Source of the DNA: Papio anubis
Taxonomy: Eukaryota; Chordata; Mammalia; Primates; Cercopithecidae
NCBI RefSeq assembly: GCF_008728515.1
Contig: NC_044984.1
Coordinates: 96,705,181 to 96,769,180 of the forward strand
Direction of reading: 5' to 3'
DNA length: 64,000 nt
Part shown: piece by piece, positions 56,341 to 64,000 of the stretch
Layout: every line of letters starts with the position of its first letter
Position numbering within the stretch: the first letter of the stretch is position 1
The notes under the pieces: generated by a model
Told to the model about the DNA's origin: nothing
What the model saw: the letters and a program-made list of their open reading frames with translations, nothing else
Databases searched by the model: none
Position numbers and translations under genes: made by a program

Positions 56341-57830
56341 GAATACATCTTTCTGTTGAAATCTTTATCTCTTTAAGTATGTATTATATTTTTCCACACT
56401 AGATGCTAACGTATTAATTATAATTATTTTAAAGTTCCTGTCTATTAGTTTCAACATCTGGACCAAATTCTGAGTTTGTTTAATCTCTCTTGACAATGGG
56501 TTGTTATGTTCTTGCTTTTTGTGTAGCAGCAATTTTGTTTTACATACCAGATAGTAATACAAAATAACATTAGAAACTGAGGCTAAAATAATATTTATAC
56601 CCAGCAGTGGGCATGCTTCTTCTTCATTGAATCATGAGTCTTTGGACAGTTAAGGCTCTCTGATACGTACATGAGCTGGAGTTTAAGTTATCTGTTGTCA
56701 TGCTGATATATTGCTTTATATTCAGCAGTAGACCCTAGGCTTCAGAATTTCTCCTATAGTGGATAGGTACTTTACCTTGTCCTTAGTGTGAGTCTGAGTT
56801 CAGAGGAATTTTACTGCAAATGTTCTTCATACTGCCTTTCAGCAATTATTATTGTGACTTTTGCCTTACTTTCTGGGAGTTTCTTTCCATGTTCATCCTT
56901 ACCCTAGCCTAGGACTTCTGTTGCTTGTTATTCTGTGCTGAGACTCATTGCTGCTGGGTTGGGCTTTTCATGCCTGTTCAGCTTTGGTTTCAGGCAGGTC
57001 CTGTGCTCCTGAGCCTGATGTCGGTTGTTTTGAATGCCCTCATGTCTCTCCATGACCAAGCCTTTGCCTCCTTTTCAGTCCCGCAGGTTTAAAAGTGCAG
57101 GTAGGTTTCCTGTACTTCCCTCCCTGCTAGGCAGAGTGAACTCACCTCCGCCCCAGCAATAACAGGCCTCTTCTTTGTATTAGTGCAGGATCCTTGGCAT
57201 GAGAAAGTTTTCTACCACTTTCCCAGAAGTAGCCTACCTTTGCCTGGAAATAGGGACATGAGAGGGTTTCATGTCCCTCCCTCAGTGGCAAATTCATTTT
57301 ACTTCATGTAAAAGCATTGTCATGTCTGGGATGTGAACATGTTCTTTCTATTATCTCAACAGTGACAGATTTTACTTCCTATCTGAGAACATTCTGGGCT
57401 GTGGGGAGTAGCAGCTGCTCACCATACTGTACTCGTGCAGAGCCCATTGAGAGATGAAATCCCATAGACACTCCTGCTCTTCTCTCAAACCTTAGCAGGC
57501 CCTGTACACCTGTGCCACCAAGAGGCATTTTCTCCAGCTTCCTACCTGCCATCAATCTTTCTGGTGAATATTCAAATGAGACCCATCAAGAGCCCCATGA
57601 GTGAGTGCAGGCTTCCCTGTGCCTATGGCACCTGAAGATTCTACACTTTCACACTAGTCCACACTTGTCCTTTAAGAATGTGCTACATTTCAACTGTTTT
57701 CATCTTACTGACTCCAATAACGGCCTCCCTTCCCTCCTATTCTCCCTAAAAGGTGAAACATTTGAGTGTCCTATGTTACCTATAAGGAGCCTTTCACCTT
57801 TAGAAATTTTGTTCAACTGATTAGCCTCAG
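56341..57830 (-). mobile_element. old L1M 5' part, continuation
   Basis: 'aatctctcttgacaatgggt' and neighbouring sequence match reversed L1M/HAL1 5' regions. The more GC-rich 56880-57830 part is 5' UTR-like and less certain. Confidence 0.45.
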
Positions 57831-58109
57831 CTCACTGATGAACTCGAAAACTATTTTGTAGATTTTCAGGCTTTTTTTTTTTTTTTTTTCCTGAAGGCAG
57901 TGTAGATTATTTAAGAGTGTAGATTACCAACTTTTCCTGTTTTGGTGATAGTGACATTCTTTTGCAGTTTCTGTATCCTAAGTGAAAGTAGAACTATATT
58001 CATTGATTTAACAGATATTCAAATCAACAAATGTATACCTAGAGGACCAAGTGATGTCTGAAACTTAACATATACATAATGTAACTTTTGATTTGCCCCA
58101 ACCATTGCC
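57831..58109. other. no recognised feature, T20 run
   Basis: A T20 run at 57871-57890 without an attached Alu. Otherwise unassigned. Confidence 0.4.
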
Positions 58110-58620
58110 TGTTCTACCCTAAGCCTATCTCTGTAAGTTGTACCACTGTGCACCTAATTGGTTAAGCCAGAAACTGAAGTGTTTTCTTGATTTTCTCTTC
58201 TTTACCTCATACAGCCAATACAACAGTAACCACTATAATTATTGATTCTGTTTCCAAACTAAATATAAAATCCATTTACTTATTTCCATTATTGCTGTGA
58301 CCAGTGTGATCCAAGCTGTCATCATCTGTTGTCTGGACTTCTTTGTCAACCAGAGGGTCTCACAGCTTTTACTTTTGTCCTTGTAGACTATATCATCCAC
58401 CTGGCAGTGAAAGTTAAAACATAAATCTTACCGTATTCTAAAAATATAAGTAAAATTTGAGCTTGTCAAATCCCTGCTCAAAATCATTCAATGTTTCCCC
58501 ATTACCTTTCTAAACGCAACTCAGTCTCAACTCCTCACCATGACCTGCAAGGCCATGAATGATCTAGCCCTGCGTATTTCCACAACTTCATTTGGGGATA
58601 CTTTCTTCTTCACTCACTCA
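58110..58620 (+). mobile_element. L2 LINE fragment
   Basis: 'gatccaagctgtcatcatct', 'ctgctcaaaatcattcaatg', 'catgacctgcaaggccatga' and 'atgatctagccctgcg' form the typical sense L2 ORF2 3' pattern. Confidence 0.8.
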
Positions 58621-59087
58621 TTCATCTGTTGAGGAAAGAGAGGCACTTTTAACTTATACAAGTTTGAAGAATCAGAGCAGCTGTGAACATATCCCAGAAC
58701 TCTGAAATTTCAAAAGTATAAAATATTAATCCAAAAAGAATTCTAAACTTTAAATAATCTTCTTTTTGGTTATTTTTTATGGCATAGGTGCATTATTATT
58801 TCATCACTTTCAAAACTGACACAGTTTCCATAGTTAACTTTGAGTTATTTTTGTGAACTGACTATTGAACGAAAGCTCTCCATTTACTAACAACAGTGTA
58901 GTGTTCTGAATCTTTTAGCTCTTATTGAAAAAATGTTCCTTTGTTATAGAGTGCAATGTGGTTTGTTTTGGAGGGAGTAAAGGAGGCAGGATGTCTGTCT
59001 TTGCTTGGTTTCCTGGCCACTGCATCTCATTTGAAAACAGTCTGCTTCAAGCAGTTAAATCTATTCCTGGGAAGCCTCTATTTTTAT
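58621..59087. other. no recognised feature
   Basis: AT-rich, no repeat or exon identified. Confidence 0.4.
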
Positions 59088-59386
59088 ATATATTTTTAAT
59101 TTTTAGACAAGGTCTTGCTCTGTTACCCAGGCTGGAGTGTGGTGGCACAATCATAGCTCATGGGAGTCTCAAACTCCTGGGCTCAAATGATCCTCCCATC
59201 ACAACCTCCCAAGTAGCTGGGACTACAGGTGTGTACCACCATGCCTAATTACTTTTTTTCAAAAATCTTTAGTAGAGATGAGGTCTTGCTATGTTTCCTC
59301 AGGCTCGTCTCAAAATCCTAGGCTCAAGTGATCCTCTGACCTCAGCCTCCCAAAGTGCTGGATTACAGACATGAGCCACTGTGAAC
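59088..59386 (-). mobile_element. Alu SINE (J-like)
   Basis: Reversed dimeric Alu, diverged ('gacaaggtcttgctctgtta' to 'catgagccactgtgaa'). 'cctctattt' occurs at 59075-59083 and 59388-59396 as a likely target-site duplication. A pyrimidine-rich tract follows at 59398-59455. Confidence 0.92.
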
Positions 59387-59554
59387 CCTCTATTTGTTTA
59401 TGTTTTCTTTTTTCCTTTCTTCCCTTCTCCCTTCCTTTCTTTCTTTTCTTTTTAGACAAGTAATTTGACATTAGGAGGTCTTGAATGTGATGGCTTCCTC
59501 TGACAATAGTGCCTTTTCTGTCACTGAAGGTGTTCAGTTGGGCAGAATGCATGG

Positions 59555-59700
59555 CCACTGGAATCATTCTTTCATTAAAGAACAAACATTCATTAAACAC
59601 CTCCCTTTGCCAAGCATTGGGACACTCAGTAGGAGTTCAAAGATAAAAAAGCATGCTTTTAGCAAGTTTACATTTTAGTGTCAGACATACTGTTTTAATA
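59555..59700 (-). mobile_element. L2 3' end fragment
   Basis: 'aacattcattaaacacctcc' and 'ccaagcattgggacactcag' are a reversed L2 tail. Confidence 0.6.
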
Positions 59701-59864
59701 CAACTGCTCATTATTCTAATGGGAAATAGAAGATTCAGCCATTAAACTATTATGTGGTATAGAAGACCTTTTAAAATAGACTGATTTCTGAGAGTCTGTG
59801 ATTTCACTTGTAAGGCTTATGAGGGATTCTTAGCAAGGAAAAATGAGAATGGTTTCTGGTTATA

Positions 59865-59960
59865 CTAATTGTGAACTTTGTGAGCCTTGAGCAAGTCTCT
59901 AAACTTTCTGAAGCTCAATTTGTTTTCTTACATTTTAAAAGAGAATATTTTGAAGAGAGC
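59865..59960 (+). mobile_element. MIR fragment
   Basis: 'cttgagcaagtctctaaact' followed by 'ttctgaagctcaatttgttt' fits the MIR core, diverged. Confidence 0.6.
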
Positions 59961-60456
59961 TAAATGGAATACTACAAATAAAGTTCCAGCGCCTATTAAG
60001 TGGAGTAAGGTGGAGCAGTGTTTACTGAAAATGAAAATTAGATTAAAGGACAGACACTTCAGGGCCATTTTTTTCTCCTTCATATGCATGAGTGTGGATG
60101 CGGTAGGGAGAGGAGGGTGTTTTGTAATAAAGAAGTAAATGGAAAGAAAAATGTGAAGATCTAGTTCGCTGGGGGAAACACTGCAAATATAGACTAATGA
60201 CAGGCAATAAACTGCAGGACCTGAGCTAGTTCTGAGGCAGTGAGCCTCAGCTAGAACATCCTGTATACATCCCAGAAGGATGATGACGTTTAATGTGTCA
60301 AAGTGTATGTAACTGATGTCAGTTTTATCAGGCTTTGTTTGCAATCATAGAGAATCCAGAAAAGTTAATTTTAATACTCTTGATATTGACAGAGAAATTC
60401 TTTTTAAAATGTAAAATTATTATTTCTCATTAAAGAAAGAAGAATAGGCATTCCTG

Positions 60457-60459
<3 letters not shown>
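59961..60459. other. no recognised feature
   Basis: Reading frames on both strands here are short and unsupported. No repeat family recognised. Confidence 0.4.
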
Positions 60460-60493
<34 letters not shown>

Positions 60494-60774
60494 AGACAAG
60501 GTCTCACTCTGTCACTCAGGCTGGAGGGCAGTGGTGCGATCATGGCTCACTGCAGCCTCAACTTTCAGGCCCAAGCGATCCTCCCACCTCAGCCTCCTGC
60601 ATTACTAGGACTACAGGCACATGCTATCATGCCCATCTAAATGTTGTATATTTGTAGAGATGGAGTCTTGGTATGTTGCCTATGCTGGTCTTGAACTCCT
60701 GGGCTCAAGCAATCCTCCTACCTTGGTCTCCCAAAGTGCTGGGATTACAAATGTGAGCCACTATGCCCAGCCCC
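60460..60774 (-). mobile_element. Alu SINE (J-like) with long T33 tail
   Basis: Reversed Alu with about 33 T at its left (reversed poly(A)). The body carries many differences from the S/Y consensus, so a long pure tail is probably re-expanded. Confidence 0.93.
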
Positions 60775-60844
60775 TGATCTATTAACATGTTAGAAACTAG
60801 TTCTTCGTGAGGCTATTTCATAATAAATTATCAGTATGTTGCGG

Positions 60845-61020
60845 CATTATACAAATTGCAAGTGCTTTCACATGGATAATCTCATTTTAATCTCATTTTT
60901 ATCACCCTCATTTTACACATGAGAAAATTGAAGCTCAGAAATGACTAGTGTGAGGTCACACAGGTAAGATACGCCAAAGTTGAAACTTGAATTCTGGTCT
61001 TTCTTATCATGCTGCACATA
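60845..61020 (-). mobile_element. MIR SINE
   Basis: 'ttcacatggataatctcatt', 'ccctcattttacacatgaga', 'aaaattgaagctcagaaatg' and 'gtgtgaggtcacacaggtaa' are a reversed MIR. Confidence 0.85.
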
Positions 61021-61269
61021 AAATTATGAACTGTGCCTCAGATTAGGAGAAGATCAGAATTTTCAGTGAAAATACAATTAAAATTGGATTAGCGTGTCAT
61101 TCTATTATCAGTCTTAACCATAATTGGCTAATCATATAAAAGCTCTTACACTGTCATCTAATTCAGTCCTGCTGGACAAATGCTATTCTATTCTATTCAA
61201 TATGATGTCACTGAAAACTTCATGGAATATATTGAGCTGGAAAGATTAGACAACTCCTCACTTAGGGTG

Positions 61270-61312
61270 CACACATGCACACACACACACACACACACAC
61301 ACATCCCCACAC
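61270..61312. repeat. (CA)n microsatellite
   Basis: About 13 CA units with a GC and a TC interruption. Probably polymorphic. Confidence 0.9.
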
Positions 61313-62458
61313 ACTTATACATCCCTACTAATTTTTTTAAATATAGAACTGTATATAATGATTAAAATAAGCAATTAATATTTACATATTATGTTATTAG
61401 TTACTTTTGAATACTCCAGCATAAATAATGTAAACAAATTAACTTTAATCAATACTTTAGGGGCAGTTAGTTACAGTACAGTAATAACAAATGTTTAACA
61501 ACCAACTCTGGGGAGGAGTAGAGTCCTGATTTGTAACATTTGCTGATTTCTGTCACATCAATACTCTCACCATGGCTGGTTTCAGGCTCCCAGTGTGAGG
61601 TCACCTAATGCAGGAATACAGATGCTGCTATTTAAATCTGCACCAGAAGGTTCATTGATGAGGGTAAGGGATGTTGAGCATAATTTGGGGAGATAAGTAA
61701 ATGGTGTCCAAGATATGTCTGGTTGAGAAAGGATTACACAGGCATCTTTGTCCTTGAAGGAACAGTATTGAAGGAGCCATCAAGCCCAGAAGCCCTACAT
61801 CTTCAGAGTATCCCCTGGGTCTAGAACTTTGGTTCTATGCCTCCCTATTTAATCAAGACTCTATTACCTGATCCAATTACAAGCTTTGCTGATTCTTCTA
61901 TTAGATTATTACTGTAAAACTGTTGGAGTGCCTAAAAGATAGATATCAGAGACTGACTTCCTCAAGCCAGGGCAATAGTTTCTATGACTATTTTGAAGCT
62001 AGCTGGCTAATAGATATTTCTATGTAGCAGAATATTGTCTAAGATTTCCTTTATTACACTTACTACCTAATGGTGAGGTAAGGGAAGAAGTCATAGCTTC
62101 CATTTCTCTTTTATCATATTACCAAATATTGAGTTGATGGATATTTACCAAAAAATCTGACAGTTGTATAGGGCCAACTTGGTTTATTACGTCAATTTGC
62201 AATATCAGTAAGTACCTACTAAGTTTGGGGCACTGTAACATGATAAGATCCTTGTCTACAGAGAGCTTTTAGGTGGATTTAAAAATGCAGTGTTACCATT
62301 TCTATTTATAATGTGTGAAAACAAAGTGGATGCCAGATCACACACAAGCCAGCAGAGAATGGTCTTGTTTACAATACTGGAATTGTGGTCAAGGTGAATA
62401 CACAGTCCTTTACTCTCTTATCAGAGAGCAAAGGTTTAAAGAGAAACCAACAAAAGTG
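61313..62458. other. no recognised feature
   Basis: Mixed AT-rich sequence, no repeat or exon recognised. Confidence 0.4.
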
Positions 62459-62471
62459 TCCAGGTACTTTT

Positions 62472-62763
62472 TTTTTTTTTTTTTTTTTTCTTGAGACAGG
62501 GTCTCACCTAGGCTGGAGTATAGTGGCACGATCACAGCTTACTGCAGCCTTGATCTCCTGGGCTCAAGCAATCCTCCCACCTTAGGCTTCCGAGTAGCTG
62601 GGACTACAGGCACGCCGCCATACCCGGCTATTTTAATTTTTTTGTAGAGACCAGATCTCACCATGCTGTCCAGGCTGGTCTTGCACTCCTGGGCTCAAGT
62701 GATCTTCTCACTTTTGGCCTCCTAAAGTTCTTGGATTACAGGCCTCAAACTCCATATCCAGCC
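62472..62763 (-). mobile_element. Alu SINE with perfect target-site duplication
   Basis: Reversed Alu with a T-run tail. The 13-mer TCCAGGTACTTTT flanks it exactly at 62459-62471 and 62764-62776. A short deletion is present near the reversed tail end ('gggtctcacctaggctgg'). Confidence 0.95.
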
Positions 62764-62784
62764 TCCAGGTACTTTTTAACTGTA

Positions 62785-63310
62785 GTGAGTATGTGGCATT
62801 TTGATGTAATGACTCTGAAATATTGCCCCTGAATTCTTGGAAACTTATTCTTTGTAGAGGTTGGGTGTGGTCTATGTCCTTTTCCCTTAAATCTGGGTTT
62901 TTACTACTTGACCAATAGTACATGGCAGAAGTGTTGCTGTGGCAGTCTCTTAAGATACAGGTCTGGAAACTGGCACTTGATCTGGTAAGATCCAGAACTA
63001 TATCCCAAGAAACTGGCTATTTCCACTTCCTATCTCTTGGGATATTTGCTGTTAGAACCTAGCCTCTATGCTGTGAGGAAGCCTAGGCCACCTCATGGAG
63101 AGGAACCAATAGGCAGCATCAACTTACCATTCATGAAAGTAAGCCATCTTGGAGGTGGGTCATCCAACCCCAGTTAGGCCACATGGAGCAGAGATAAGCT
63201 GTCTCTGCTGAGACCTGCCTAAATTGCAAATTCTTAAATAATTATTGCTGTTTAAATTACAAAGTTTTCGGGTGGCTTGATATACTGCAATAGAAACCTG
63301 GACACCTACT
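62785..63310 (+). mobile_element. MLT1-type LTR (older subfamily)
   Basis: 'tgtggtctatgtccttttcc', 'gaccaatagtacatggcaga', 'catgctgtgaggaagcctag'-like sequence at 63070-63090 and 'ccacatggagcagagataag' follow the order of an old MLT1 LTR. Confidence 0.6.
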
Positions 63311-64000
63311 AATCTATTCGTGAGAAGAGACTATCAGATGCTTCTCAGTACCATTTTTCCTGTTAGCTGGTGAATCATTCCTTTGGAGACAGTCTATAGA
63401 TTTCTCTTGTGTTTACTCCCTCTTGGGGACTTCCCCACTTGTACCTGGTTCCTATTTGGCAGGAATCTGTAGCAGACAAATCCCAAGCTGAAGCAGGGAT
63501 TGGGGCTGAGCTTCTTTGACCAGTGGAAGTTTGCACAGCTTAACAAAGAGGTAATTTCTGCAGGGGTGCTTTTGGTAAGTGAGATGCCCATATGTTGGAT
63601 TGCATAATTCTTTTTTCTTTCCAGTTGGGGATCATCAGGTCATCTGACTGCTGATTCTTCAGGTATGGACTTCTCTTCCAGCTCTGTGAATCTGTAGAGT
63701 CTGAGATGAGACTCTAGAGACAAAAATTGTTGCTGTGTCACCAACTGTGTGAGCTCAAACAAGCCATTTGACATTACTAGGAACATAATGGGATTAAGAT
63801 ACTTAGAAGCCCTACACATTGAACATATGATGTTATGACCCCAGATATAATGAAAGCAAACACAACAAAATTCTGATTTTTACCAAGGTGACTACTTGAT
63901 GCTTTTCTTGAATTACCAAATGTCAAATTTGTTAATTTTTCTTCTTTTGGTGTTCCTAATTAGTTTACCTAGTGAATAACCATTGTCTAGGCCTCAATTC
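63311..64000. other. no recognised repeat; weak exon candidate
   Basis: Unassigned sequence to the window end. 63625-63662 has a strong acceptor ('ttttttctttccag') and a usable donor ('ttcaggtatgg') with one open frame of 12 codons, but is too short to judge. Confidence 0.35.

Noticed and set aside
59928..60344. 138-codon minus-strand frame
   Set aside because: No splice or start context and no similarity recognised; AT-rich chance frame.
1..64000. CRISPR arrays, operons, riboswitches, bacterial or phage systems
   Set aside because: The sequence is clearly vertebrate nuclear DNA; no spaced direct-repeat array was seen, and simple repeats explain the periodic tracts.

Overview
This window is primate nuclear DNA, most likely human or a close relative. 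It carries dimeric Alu elements (J- and S-like), a primate-specific L1PA-type 3' end, THE1/MST/MLT1 (MaLR) LTRs, a class I endogenous provirus with paired LTRs, an ERV-L fragment with pol and dUTPase remnants, and old mammalian repeats (L2, MIR, L3/CR1, Tigger, hAT). There is no CpG island, no long intact reading frame and no recognisable complete gene. Long readings found on either strand fall inside transposons or simple repeats.

Layout. 1-9669 is a mixture of LTRs, old L1, an Alu, a Tigger transposon split by an LTR, MIR and L2. It includes a largely repeat-free stretch (5.5-7.7 kb) with two phase-compatible candidate exons on the + strand. 9670-16283 is a minus-strand L1 flanked by a 15-bp target-site duplication and split by a complete THE1-type element. 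16.3-28.7 kb is almost continuous minus-strand L1 of at least three ages, with nested Alu, MLT1 and an L1PA insertion that looks like a 3' transduction. 28701-36096 holds a solo MST LTR beside a decayed class I provirus with LTR, leucine-type primer site, a tRNA-like segment and an env remnant. 36-44 kb is lower in young repeats and contains a tandem duplication, a perfect hairpin, and a roughly 345-bp inverted duplication at about 94-95% identity. 43.6-46.7 kb has an Alu with a second poly(A) tail, then a THE1 element inside another LTR. 47.8-53.7 kb is an ERV-L remnant (protease, reverse transcriptase, dUTPase) interrupted by an LTR, an Alu and a 13-bp-phased TTC tract, followed by MaLR internal sequence. 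53.7-57.8 kb is old minus-strand L1 holding two opposed MLT1 LTRs. 57.8-64 kb is L2, MIR, four-way scattered Alu and LTR sequence.

Interpretation. Nearly every L1 lies on the minus strand. L1s are generally depleted in the sense orientation of transcription units, so this fits, but does not prove, an intron of a + strand gene. No genes can be shown to work together here; what can be read is an insertion history. Subfamily names are from memory of consensus sequences and need RepeatMasker confirmation.
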